NCBI GenBank assembly: GCA_023388435.1
Contig: JAEWGG010000013.1
Location: 62,001 to 126,000, forward strand
Direction of reading: 5' to 3'
DNA from: Bacillota bacterium
GTDB taxonomy: Bacteria; Bacillota; Clostridia; Saccharofermentanales; Fastidiosipilaceae
DNA length: 64,000 bases
Shown: positions 42,021 to 50,848 of the stretch, in pieces
Numbering within the stretch: position 1 is the first letter of the stretch
Layout of the letters: each line of letters starts with the position of its first letter
Position numbers and translations under genes: made by a program
Notes under the pieces: generated by a model
The model's database searches: none
Told to the model about the DNA's origin: nothing
Seen by the model: the letters and a program-made list of their open reading frames with translations, nothing else

Positions 42021-45000
42021 GGGAAAGAGAAAATTTAGCCCCAATCCGGAACAGCAGCAGGTTCTGAATGCTCCCAGAGCAGCCATTCTTGTCTCCGCGG
42101 CGGCGGGTACAGGCAAGACGGCTACCATGACCCAACGCATTATTCGACGTCTGGCTTCTGGGGAGCTGGAGATCAGTCAGGCTTTAATATTGACCTTCAC
42201 CGAGGCGGCTGCCGCGGAGATGCGGGGCCGTATCGAAAAGGGTCTGCACGAGCGCTTGGAGGAGGCCTGTGGCCCGCTGCGGACCCGCCTGCTGGAGCAG
42301 CAGCTCCGCCTTCCCCAGGCCCAGATTTCGACGATTCACGCCTTTTGCCTGAGTCTGATTCGCCGCTATGGACACTATCTCCAGGAGGGGGGACGCGCCC
42401 TGCTCGCAGCCCGTGTGGAGACTGCCGGAGAAGAGGCCCAGCGCTATCTGGAAGAGGCCCTGGACGAGGTTCTGGAAGCGGCCTATATCCAGGCGGAGGA
42501 GGAGATACTGGGCACCCAGAAGGGTCCGGAAGGAGCGGAGGGAGCACACGGCGAGGAGTCCCTGAAAAAACTTGTCCAGGCCCTCGAACTGCGGAGGGAT
42601 CAGGGGGCCCCCTACCCCCTGATCTGGCAGCTCCACGACCTCTATGGAGGCCGCCAGGATCGGGAACTTCGGGCCTGCCTGATGGAACTCTATGGCTTCC
42701 TGCGCAGTCTGCCCGATTACCGGGACTTCGTAGCCCAGAAGCGGGAGCTCTACGCCCAGCACTGCCAGAACCTGGGGCGGACAGCTGTCGTCTGGGACTG
42801 GCTCAGCCTCTTGCAGCAGTTGGTAGAGCGGCAGCGTGAGACCTGGCGGGAGCTGCGCCTGAGGGCCGAGGAGCTGGTCTTTGTTAAGGATAAGAAAAAG
42901 AATGCAGAGCGCCAGGAAGCGGTCTGCCAGCTTTTAGACCGCCTTTTACTCGGCCTGTCCGGCCTCTTGGCAGGGCTGGACCGCGAGGCGACAGAAGGCT
43001 GGTCGGGGGTCTGGAAGGCTGTCTACGAACTGGGGAAAGAGCTGCGGAGCCAGGATGATGCCTGGAAGCTGCGCGCTGTGCGGGCGGAGGAGGCCAAGGC
43101 CTTCTCGAGGGACCTGCGCCGCGCCTGCTGCCAGGTGCTGAGACTCCTGGCCTGTCCCTTCACCAAGGCCCCCGAGGAGGAGCAGAAGTCGGGGCAGCTG
43201 GTCTATCCTGAGATTTTTGGCCGCGACCTGTCCGCGTACCAGGAGGACTTGGAGGCGGAGCGCCCGCGGCTCAACTATCTGCTGGACCTTGTCCTGGAAC
43301 TGGACCAGCGCTATGCGGCGCGTAAGCGGGCGGAGAACTGCATTGATTACGGGGACATGGAGCACCTGGCCTATCGGCTGCTAAAAGAGGAGGCCCTGGC
43401 CCAGCAGCTGCGCCTGCAGATCCAGGAAATCTATGTTGACGAGTACCAGGATACGTCCAGCCTCCAGAATGCCATTCTTCAGCGCCTTGGAGCGGAGCGC
43501 ATTTTCAAGGTGGGCGATATGAAGCAGAGTATCTATCGCTTCCGCCACGCCAATCCGGAGTATTTTCGGCAGGAGGAAAGCCAGCTCAGGGCGTCGGGAC
43601 TCGAGGGGCGCCAGCTCTTCTATCTGCGGCGAAACTACAGGTCCAGACCAGGGGTGCTGGGGCTTATCAATCAGATTTTTCTGGGCCTGATGACGGAGGA
43701 AACGGCGGAGCTGGACTACCGCCAGCAGCAGTTGGAGATGCCGGAGGGGGCCCCTGAGGACGGAGAGCGGCGGCTGTATTTTTACTTCTGCCACGATGAC
43801 CGGCCACGTCTGCTTGGGAGCCAGACAGAGGAATCCGAGGAGCTTCCTGAGGACTGGGAGCGGCGGCGAGCCCTTTTTGATGACTATGAGCGGCGGGAGC
43901 TGAAAGCGGAGTACTTCTGGCTCTGCAGGCAGATTCGTAAGCTCCTGGCCACAGGGGTGGAGGCTGGGGAAATCGCCGTTCTGGCCCGTAAGCACCAGGA
44001 CTTGGAGGCAGTCTGCCCGCTGCTTCAGTACTACGGCCTGGACTACAGCTACAGCCAGGAGGGACTGGCGGAGCGCCCCCTGGGTCTGCGGGCGATTCTG
44101 GCCCTCTGCCAGATACTCTGGGACGGGGGCCGGGACCCGCACTGGCTCTTGCTGCTCCAGCAGGCTCCGGATATGGGCCGCTTCAGTCCAGAGGAGCTGA
44201 TGCAGCTCCGCAAGGAGACTCAGACCTGCGATGTGGAGCGCCGCCTGTCCCTGGGTGAGCGCTGCTGGCGGGCGTGGACAGACTGTGAACAGCTTTCCCC
44301 AGGTCTGCGTGAAAAGTTGGCGCACTTTTACGAGCGGCTCAACTATTGGCGGAGTCGTCTGGATCAGCTGGAACTGGGCGACTTCCTGCTCGAAGTCGCC
44401 CACAGCTGGAACTATGGCCTGCAATTCGGGGAGGAGCAGGCCGAGAGCCTCATGCCGGCCCTGATACAGCTGGCTCGTGAGGCCCAGCAGCGCCCGGGCC
44501 CCCTCGCCCAATTCCTGGAGCGGGTGGCCCGGAGCGAGGCCCTGTCACTACCTGAGGCGGAGCAGAGCCGAGGCATACAGCTCCTGACCTGGCATAAGAG
44601 CAAGGGACTGGAATTCGACCACGTCTTCCTCCTGGGAGGCGGCAAAAAACTGACAGGCAGTGACACGGGGAGCTTTTTGACCTGGTCCGAACAGGAGGGC
44701 TTCGCCCTGCGGCGGCGACGGGACGCCCAGGGCAAGCTTGAAGCGACGCTCGTCAGCAGCCATCTGCAACGCAGGAAAGAGGAGGCCGAGCTTTCTGAGC
44801 AGCTCCGCCTGGTCTATGTCGCCCTGACCCGCGCCCGCCAGGCCCTCTATGTCCTGTCACCCTGGGACGTCTGGCCCAGGCCGGGGCAAAAGCCGAAGCC
44901 AGAAGAGGAGAAGCAGGATAATTTGCTGTCGTACCTTAGATCCTTTTCTTCCTTAGAAAAACCTGCTAAAGAGGACCTGGAGCGCCTGGCCAGCCGGGGC

Positions 45001-46170
45001 CTGTCCCTCCTCCTCCTGGCCGGTTTGCTGCGCGGGCTCAAGCAGGAAGCAGCCCTGGGCCCACAGGCGGCGGAGGCGGACGAAAGCGTGCAGAGATTTT
45101 TTGGCGGAATTCAGGAGGCGGGGCCCTGGCAGGGGCAGCACGGCAGTTTTGCTTCGGGTTTGCCCGGGCAGGTGGAACTTGACTACCAGAGTCTGAGCGC
45201 GCTCCTCCTGGCCGAGGCCCAGGAGCCCGGAGCAGCCGGGGAACATCAGATTGAGGCGCAGCTTACAGCTGTGGAGCTCGATCAAGCGGTCCTTCCAGGT
45301 CGCAGAGACCTGCCCAGCAGGGCGGAGACGGACGACTGGGAGCAGGAGCGCCTGGCCTACAGCCATCAGGCGGCGGCCCTGCACGGTCTGAAATACAGTG
45401 TCAGCGCGATCAAACGCGCTTATTATCAGCAGAGCCAGGAGCGTCTTGGTCTGGAGGAGGCTGTGGCCACCGCAGATCAGGACCTGACTGTGGCTGATGG
45501 AGCGAGAAAAATTCAGCTCGGGGCCGCACCCCCCGATCTGAGCGCCCAGCTACGCCCCTTCCAGAGCATCTACCGCGAAAGAGGGACGGGGCAGGGAGGG
45601 AGCTCAGTGGCCAGGGCCAGGTTCTCCGCCACCGAGGAAGGCAGCATCCTCCACCGCGCCTTCTGCTACCTCCGGCCAGCCCGCCATAATACGGTGGGCC
45701 AGGCTCTGGAGGAGTGGGGCCAGGAGCGGCGTTTTGGGACGGAGGAACTGGCGCTGCTGGCCGAACGCGAGACGGAGCTGGTGGCCTTCCTGGCCAGCCC
45801 CCTGGCCGCGGACATCGCCCGCTGTGACCGCGGGGAGCCGGATACGGAGATATACCGGGAAATCCCTTTTACCATGGCCCTGCGGGCGGAGGAGCTGCTT
45901 GCAGCGGAGGCGGGGGCCTTCACCGATGCGGATAAAATTCTGGTTCAGGGGGTCATCGATCTCTGGTACCGTATCGGGGACGCGGTCTGCCTTGTTGACT
46001 ATAAGACGGACTATCTCCAGGGGACGGAGCAGGAACAGGAGTCCGAATTGCGTCGACGCTACGCCCTCCAACTGCACTACTACGCCCTCGCCATTGAGCG
46101 CGAACTGGGGCGTCCGCTGGGCCGGAGGGGGCTCTGGCTCTCGCGCCAGGGACGGTTCCTGGAGTTTTAA
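42013..46170 (+). CDS. addA: ATP-dependent helicase/nuclease subunit A (AddA)
   Basis: The 1385-residue protein is a UvrD-type helicase fused to a RecB-family nuclease. Walker A is SAAAGTGKTA (about residue 31), with LTFTEAAAAEM, DEYQDTS (Walker B, about 477), KQSIYRFR, WHKSKGLEF and LVYVALTRA as further helicase motifs. The C-terminal nuclease shows LVDYKTDY (about residue 1327). It unwinds and degrades broken DNA ends to load RecA. It overlaps addB by eight bases. A hairpin at 46196-46244 follows. Confidence 0.95.
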   Translation: MTEGKRKFSPNPEQQQVLNAPRAAILVSAAAGTGKTATMTQRIIRRLASGELEISQALILTFTEAAAAEMRGRIEKGLHERLEEACGPLRTRLLEQQLRLPQAQISTIHAFCLSLIRRYGHYLQEGGRALLAARVETAGEEAQRYLEEALDEVLEAAYIQAEEEILGTQKGPEGAEGAHGEESLKKLVQALELRRDQGAPYPLIWQLHDLYGGRQDRELRACLMELYGFLRSLPDYRDFVAQKRELYAQHCQNLGRTAVVWDWLSLLQQLVERQRETWRELRLRAEELVFVKDKKKNAERQEAVCQLLDRLLLGLSGLLAGLDREATEGWSGVWKAVYELGKELRSQDDAWKLRAVRAEEAKAFSRDLRRACCQVLRLLACPFTKAPEEEQKSGQLVYPEIFGRDLSAYQEDLEAERPRLNYLLDLVLELDQRYAARKRAENCIDYGDMEHLAYRLLKEEALAQQLRLQIQEIYVDEYQDTSSLQNAILQRLGAERIFKVGDMKQSIYRFRHANPEYFRQEESQLRASGLEGRQLFYLRRNYRSRPGVLGLINQIFLGLMTEETAELDYRQQQLEMPEGAPEDGERRLYFYFCHDDRPRLLGSQTEESEELPEDWERRRALFDDYERRELKAEYFWLCRQIRKLLATGVEAGEIAVLARKHQDLEAVCPLLQYYGLDYSYSQEGLAERPLGLRAILALCQILWDGGRDPHWLLLLQQAPDMGRFSPEELMQLRKETQTCDVERRLSLGERCWRAWTDCEQLSPGLREKLAHFYERLNYWRSRLDQLELGDFLLEVAHSWNYGLQFGEEQAESLMPALIQLAREAQQRPGPLAQFLERVARSEALSLPEAEQSRGIQLLTWHKSKGLEFDHVFLLGGGKKLTGSDTGSFLTWSEQEGFALRRRRDAQGKLEATLVSSHLQRRKEEAELSEQLRLVYVALTRARQALYVLSPWDVWPRPGQKPKPEEEKQDNLLSYLRSFSSLEKPAKEDLERLASRGLSLLLLAGLLRGLKQEAALGPQAAEADESVQRFFGGIQEAGPWQGQHGSFASGLPGQVELDYQSLSALLLAEAQEPGAAGEHQIEAQLTAVELDQAVLPGRRDLPSRAETDDWEQERLAYSHQAAALHGLKYSVSAIKRAYYQQSQERLGLEEAVATADQDLTVADGARKIQLGAAPPDLSAQLRPFQSIYRERGTGQGGSSVARARFSATEEGSILHRAFCYLRPARHNTVGQALEEWGQERRFGTEELALLAERETELVAFLASPLAADIARCDRGEPDTEIYREIPFTMALRAEELLAAEAGAFTDADKILVQGVIDLWYRIGDAVCLVDYKTDYLQGTEQEQESELRRRYALQLHYYALAIERELGRPLGRRGLWLSRQGRFLEF

Positions 46171-46195
46171 GGCCTCCCTGGCCACCTGAAATAAA

Positions 46196-46244
46196 AGCTC
46201 CCCATTCCTGGATGCAGTGTGTACGGGTCCAGGAACGGGGAGCT
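46196..46244. terminator. Bidirectional terminator between addA and the membrane protein gene
   Basis: AGCTCCCC + TTCCTGGA pair with TCCAGGAA + GGGGAGCT (one mismatch). A-rich AATAAAA on the left and TATTTG on the right give weak T-runs in both directions, as expected between convergent genes. Confidence 0.75.
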
Positions 46245-46297
46245 CTATTTGTGTCTGCATGTCGTCTATGGCCGCCAGGCGGCGAGCTTTTTCACGC

Positions 46298-48445
46298 TTA
46301 TTTAGCGGCTGGGGACAGGCTGTAAATCCGCAGATTGCCCTGATCTGGGAACTCCGCCACGAGCCTCAGATTCTGACGGAAGAAGTCCTCATCCAGTTTT
46401 TCGCCCAGCTCCTGGCGCAGGCTGTCATCGACACAGATATAACGTATGTTCCAGCGTTCAATCAGCTGCTTAAAATTCTGCATATCCCGATTACAGCCCG
46501 CGTAGAGCGTGCGGGCCATGCTGTCCCGGCTGTAGGTGTCATAGCCTGCCGACCAGGGGAAGTAGGCGTGGCCCTGGAAGCTCAGCCGTCCACTGTAAAA
46601 GAAAGCGTGGTAGAACCAGGAGGGAGTCAGGAAGACTGCCTGGGGATCGCTCCGGCTTTGGAGAAACTTCGTGAGGGAGGAGCTGGTATCCAGACCGAAG
46701 CGCTGCTCAGGCCCATTTTTATAGAGATAGGCCTGCTGATCGAGGAGGCCCGTAAAGCAGGAGGCCAGCAACAAGATGAGCGCGAGGGCCCGCAGGATCA
46801 GGCGTCCCAGGCGCTGAGGGACTCTCTTCAGCTTGGCCCAGGAGCCTGCGGACCAGAGTCGGACGAGGAGGGCCGCCCAGAACGGCAGGAGCCAGAGCCG
46901 AGCGAGCAGCAGCCATTTATGGTTGACCGTGATATCTGGGGTGAGACTCAGGGTGAAGGTCAGCAGGAGGGGGAGGGCGGAGAGGCCCGCGAGGAGGGCC
47001 AGGCTGCGGCGGCGCTGCAGGAAGGGGAGGAGAAAAAAGGCTGGCAGGACCAGGCCCAAGGTGGCCAGGAGGTAGGTCAGCACCTGGGCGAGATTCGGCT
47101 GTTCCAGCAAAAAGCCCCAGTGCCAGCGCAGCTTCAGAGCCTCAAGCTGAATCTCAGAGCTCCCGGCAGCAAAAATTTTCGTCTGAGCGAGGGTGGCAAG
47201 CGCCGTGCTCAGCCCGAGCAGAAGCAGGGGGCCTTTATCGCGGAGGTAGAACCAGACTAAGGCGAGGCAGAGCAGGAGGGTGAAGAGTACGGAGCCATGC
47301 CAGAAAGGGGCCAGGAGCAGGAGTAGGAAAAGGACGGGCAGCGGCCGGTTTTTATGCCCCTCCACAGAGAGGTCGCCGCGCTCCGGAGGGAGGCGCCAGG
47401 CTCCAGGTCCCCGCCAACGCGCGCTTAGTCCCAGCCGCCCGGAGCTGCGCCGCAGCCAGGGGCTGATAAGGAGGATGACGGCTAAGGAGCAGGCCAGACC
47501 CCAGGCGAAGTGGCGCTGATTGGCCCAGACATTGAGGTTCCAGAGACCCCAGTCGTCATGCGGGCCGTGGCCCACGTAGAGGCGATTGTCGACCAGGGCT
47601 CGCCAGAGGGAGGGGGCCTGAACTTTTCCCTGAACATAGTCCTGGAAGAAGTCCCAGAAACGAAGAGAGGGATGCCAGAGGAAGAGGGGCGGGGCGAGGA
47701 GCAGGCTCCAATTGCGCCGCGCACAGAGCTTCCAGATACAGAAGGCGAGCAGGCTCAAGAAGGCGGCCAGACCCAGGGCTGAGCAGAGATTGAGGGCTCC
47801 GACCAGGCCCAGACCCAGGCGGTCAAAGACCGCCGTGAGAAAGTAAAAATAGAAGTGATAGCGAAGTCCGGCCCCAGCGAAGAAGGGATAGGAGCTGGGA
47901 TAGGGATTGAGGCCCCGACTGAAGGAGGAGATGAGGCCAATGTGGGCGGAGTAGTCACTGACTACGGAGCTCCCTGAATAGAGGACGCTGCCACGCTGGC
48001 TGAACGGATAGTAGCAGAGCAGCCAGATGCAGGCGACTAGCATTAGGACAAAAAAGAGCAGGGGCAGCTGGGCCCTGATGTCACGTGGGCGCAAGTTCCA
48101 CAGCGCAGGACGGAACGGACGTCTGCGGCGGACAAAATAGTAAAGGCAGTGTCCACTGATGAGGAGGGCCCAGCTGCCAGCGGCCAGGGGCAGGGCCAGG
48201 TCTTCAGGCTTGCACAGGATCCTGGCGTACAGACTGTAGAGTAGGTAGATGGCGGGGGCGCTGGGCCAGAAGGCCAGAAGCAGGATCAGCGGCCCGCGGA
48301 CGAGTCCCAGATAGCCGGGCGCTTCCTGGAGCAGATGGGGCCTCTCCCCCCGCCAGCGCAGGAGTCCGGGCAGGTCAGGCAGAAAAATCTGATTGAGGAC
48401 ATAGCCCCAGCAGAGTAGGAGACAGAGAAAAATTAGAGCGAACAT
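46298..48445 (-). CDS. Polytopic GT-C-like membrane protein
   Basis: The 715-residue protein has about 14 to 16 membrane segments and a C-terminal soluble portion of about 130 residues. A loop after the fifth segment contains VVSDYSAHIGLISSFSRG, an acidic pair near the membrane as in GT-C glycosyltransferases and DUF2298/YfhO-type proteins. NHKWLL lies before a later segment. It starts one base after the stop of the DPM/GtrB-like transferase, so the two form a pair likely to glycosylate a cell-envelope component from a polyprenyl-linked sugar. The specific family was not identified with certainty. Confidence 0.75.
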   Translation of the reverse strand: MFALIFLCLLLCWGYVLNQIFLPDLPGLLRWRGERPHLLQEAPGYLGLVRGPLILLLAFWPSAPAIYLLYSLYARILCKPEDLALPLAAGSWALLISGHCLYYFVRRRRPFRPALWNLRPRDIRAQLPLLFFVLMLVACIWLLCYYPFSQRGSVLYSGSSVVSDYSAHIGLISSFSRGLNPYPSSYPFFAGAGLRYHFYFYFLTAVFDRLGLGLVGALNLCSALGLAAFLSLLAFCIWKLCARRNWSLLLAPPLFLWHPSLRFWDFFQDYVQGKVQAPSLWRALVDNRLYVGHGPHDDWGLWNLNVWANQRHFAWGLACSLAVILLISPWLRRSSGRLGLSARWRGPGAWRLPPERGDLSVEGHKNRPLPVLFLLLLLAPFWHGSVLFTLLLCLALVWFYLRDKGPLLLLGLSTALATLAQTKIFAAGSSEIQLEALKLRWHWGFLLEQPNLAQVLTYLLATLGLVLPAFFLLPFLQRRRSLALLAGLSALPLLLTFTLSLTPDITVNHKWLLLARLWLLPFWAALLVRLWSAGSWAKLKRVPQRLGRLILRALALILLLASCFTGLLDQQAYLYKNGPEQRFGLDTSSSLTKFLQSRSDPQAVFLTPSWFYHAFFYSGRLSFQGHAYFPWSAGYDTYSRDSMARTLYAGCNRDMQNFKQLIERWNIRYICVDDSLRQELGEKLDEDFFRQNLRLVAEFPDQGNLRIYSLSPAAK

Positions 48446-48446
48446 A

Positions 48447-49454
48447 TTAGCTGTGATTGATGGCCGAGGAGGGCTCGGACTCTGTGTGTAAGCTGTCTTG
48501 TGAGCGGTCTGCGGCGGGGGCTATGCGCCGCTCTTCCAGAAAATATGGGGGCCGCTGCTTGAGGGCCTGGCAGATGCGCTGGAGGTAGGAGGCAATCAGG
48601 GAGAGGGCGAGGAGTATGGAGCCGCCCACCAGGAGGAGCAGCAGAATCACTGTGGTAAAGCCTGAGACGGAGCGTCCCAGAGCCCAGTGAATGAGGGTTT
48701 GGAGGCCCAGTATGAGGGCAAAAATCCAGTAGGCTGCGCAGAGCCAGGGGATGAGGAGCAGGGCCTTGGAGGAGAAGGCCGCAAAGGCCTGGTAGCTCAG
48801 ACGAAAGAGCTGGCGACTGGACCACTTACTTTCGCCACAGAGGCGCTCCTCCACCGTGAAGGGCAGGGGGCGGCGGCGAAAGCCAATCCAGGCCGAGAGG
48901 GCCCGGAAAAAGGGCTCATGCTCCGGACAACTGAGGTAGGCCTGGGCGGCCTGGCGGTCCAGGAGCTTAAAGTCTGAGGCATTATTCAGGTCGAGGCCGC
49001 TGCTGCGCTTGAACAGGGCGTAGAATGAACGGGCGGCCAGGCGGTTGAAGGCCGACTCTTTCTGGCGGGCTTCCTTGACCCCGTCGACGATGTGGTAGCC
49101 CTGGGTCCAGTATGCCAACATCTGCGGGATATAACGGGGGGGATGCTGGAGGTCGCCATCCATCAGGATCAGCACGTCAGCCCCCTCGTCGAGGCCCTCG
49201 CGGAGCAGGGCCCGAATTGCGGCCTCCTTGCCAAAATTGCGGGAGAAGCGGAGCAGGCTAAGTAGAGGATCCCTCTGCTGCTGTTCCCGCAGGGCCTGCC
49301 AGCTCCCGTCCTGCGAGCCGTCGTCGCAGGCGATAATACGGGCCCCCACGTAGTCTTCCGGCAGTGTGGACAGGACCTCGCGTACGGCCTGCAGGGTTTT
49401 CGGAAGCTGTTCTTCTTCATTATAAAAAGGAATTAGGACACAGAGTTGCGCCAT
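48447..49454 (-). CDS. GT2 glycosyltransferase, DPM1/GtrB-like
   Basis: The 335-residue enzyme has a cytoplasmic GT2 domain starting CVLIPFYNEEEQLPKTL, with CDDGSQDGS and MDGDLQHPP (the DxD-type metal site, about residue 95), then two C-terminal membrane segments, as in GtrB and YfdH. It transfers a sugar from a nucleotide donor to a polyprenyl phosphate. The frame is open upstream to 49574, but I choose the ATG at 49452-49454, which has GAGG seven bases upstream and gives the normal family N-terminus. It is followed directly by its presumed partner membrane protein. Confidence 0.9.
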   Translation of the reverse strand: MAQLCVLIPFYNEEEQLPKTLQAVREVLSTLPEDYVGARIIACDDGSQDGSWQALREQQQRDPLLSLLRFSRNFGKEAAIRALLREGLDEGADVLILMDGDLQHPPRYIPQMLAYWTQGYHIVDGVKEARQKESAFNRLAARSFYALFKRSSGLDLNNASDFKLLDRQAAQAYLSCPEHEPFFRALSAWIGFRRRPLPFTVEERLCGESKWSSRQLFRLSYQAFAAFSSKALLLIPWLCAAYWIFALILGLQTLIHWALGRSVSGFTTVILLLLLVGGSILLALSLIASYLQRICQALKQRPPYFLEERRIAPAADRSQDSLHTESEPSSAINHS

Positions 49455-49666
49455 AGGCTGCCTCGTCTCTTTTTTCTTTTTCGAACCTGGGATCACGGCA
49501 CGGGTCCAGCCAGGGTCGAACGCGAGTTCAATTGTAGCATGCAGCGGCCGGGAGACGCGCGTGCCAGGACGCACAGCGGGCGGCGGCTGTGATAGAATTT
49601 TCGCGATAAATCCTGCGTGGGGAGCTCCTGCCCTGTGCGTTAGGGGAGAAAGAAGGTAGTTGCCGC

Positions 49667-50152
49667 GTGCATGTTATTTTGCTCGGGTCGGGTTCCAGCA
49701 TGGAGTACATGGCCAGACATTTTATTTCTGGCTCCTTCGAGGTGGTGTTAGTGGCCCCGGAACAGCAGCGAGAGGCCCTGGAAGAGGCCCTGCAAATTCC
49801 CGTATTGACGGGGCATCCCCTGGATCTCCAGACGCTGGAGCGGGCGGGGGTGCGGGAGGCGGCGGCTCTGATTGCCATGGACGAGAAGGAGAATATGAAC
49901 ATTATGTGCTGTGAGATCGCGACGTCGATCTTTGGCCTCAAACGGGCGGTGGCCCTGATTGAGGACCCCGCGCATAAGCCCTTCTTGAAGCGGCGTGGCA
50001 TCATGCCTCTCTGCCTGACAGACCTGCTTATTGAGCGGACCTTGGACCTCCTGAGTGCAGAGGACGGGGAGGCGGAGCCTGAGCCTGAGCTGCCCCGACA
50101 GCAGCCGCAGATTGACCGGATTCAGGTCGAACGAAGGGAGGGGCGGGCGTGA
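49667..50152 (+). CDS. TrkA/KtrA-like RCK_N protein (short, no RCK_C)
   Basis: The 161-residue protein has only a Rossmann-type RCK_N domain: MHVILLGSGSSMEYMARHF at the start with a GSGSS nucleotide loop, HPLDLQTLERAGV and a final ERTLDLL helix. A charged, proline-rich tail of about 30 residues replaces the RCK_C domain. Such subunits gate Trk/Ktr potassium channels in response to nucleotides. The GTG at 49667 has GAAGGTAG upstream. Its end overlaps the second RCK gene by four bases. The 212 bases upstream, shared with the minus-strand glycosyltransferase, must hold its promoter, but none is convincing. Confidence 0.85.
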   Translation: MHVILLGSGSSMEYMARHFISGSFEVVLVAPEQQREALEEALQIPVLTGHPLDLQTLERAGVREAAALIAMDEKENMNIMCCEIATSIFGLKRAVALIEDPAHKPFLKRRGIMPLCLTDLLIERTLDLLSAEDGEAEPEPELPRQQPQIDRIQVERREGRA

Positions 50153-50847
50153 GAATCGTCATTGTCGGGGGAGGCATGGCCGCCTCGAATGTTGTCGGTT
50201 TGCTCCTACAGGACCCGACCCGGAACTGGAGCCTGACCATGATCGAGAAGGAGGCCCAGACCTGTCGTCTCCTTGCAAACCGCTATGACCAGGTCACCAT
50301 CCTCTGTGGGGACGGCAGCCGCCGGGATGTCCTTGAGGCGGCCCGAACTGGCGAGGCGGATATTTTTCTTGCCATGACGGGCCGGGATGAGGATAACCTC
50401 GTCGCCTGTCAGCTCGCCCAGACCTACTTCGGAATTGAGCGGCCAATCTGCCGCGTCAACAATCCAGATAATCTGGAAGCCGTACACCGCCTGGGTATTC
50501 ACACGACCTTTTCCAGCAGTCTGCTGCTGGCCAAGGTCCTCATGCAGGAGATCGACTTCCCTGGACTGACCGTGGTCTACGACATTCCTGGTAACAGCAA
50601 GTGCATCATTGAATTCCTCCTGGATCCCGCTTCGGAAGTCACTGGTAAGCCTCTGGAACAGTGTCAGTTTCCCGCTGAGAGCCGCGTCGTCCTCGTCACC
50701 CACCCCGATGGACGGGTGGAGGAGGCCCACGGACGGACGGTGATGGAGGGCCGGGCCCGCGTCATGATGCTCTGTGACCGCAGGGACTTCCAGGCCATAG
50801 GCCGCAATCTGGCGCTGCTCTATTCGGAAGAGGGCGAGGAGGACTAG
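50149..50847 (+). CDS. Potassium uptake regulatory protein TrkA/KtrA (RCK_N plus RCK_C)
   Basis: The 232-residue protein has a Rossmann domain (MRIVIVGGGMAASNVV, then GDGSRRDVLEAA and AMTGRDEDNL) followed by an RCK_C domain from about residue 140. RCK_C domains in Firmicutes often bind cyclic di-AMP. It is the second of two adjacent RCK subunits and is followed two bases later by the channel gene. The two-RCK arrangement recalls the CeoB/CeoC pairs of actinobacteria. Confidence 0.92.
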   Translation: MRIVIVGGGMAASNVVGLLLQDPTRNWSLTMIEKEAQTCRLLANRYDQVTILCGDGSRRDVLEAARTGEADIFLAMTGRDEDNLVACQLAQTYFGIERPICRVNNPDNLEAVHRLGIHTTFSSSLLLAKVLMQEIDFPGLTVVYDIPGNSKCIIEFLLDPASEVTGKPLEQCQFPAESRVVLVTHPDGRVEEAHGRTVMEGRARVMMLCDRRDFQAIGRNLALLYSEEGEED

Positions 50848-50848
50848 C

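Noticed and set aside
46217..47260. 347-codon plus-strand frame after addA
   Set aside because: Gln/Glu/Gly-rich antisense of the polytopic membrane protein.
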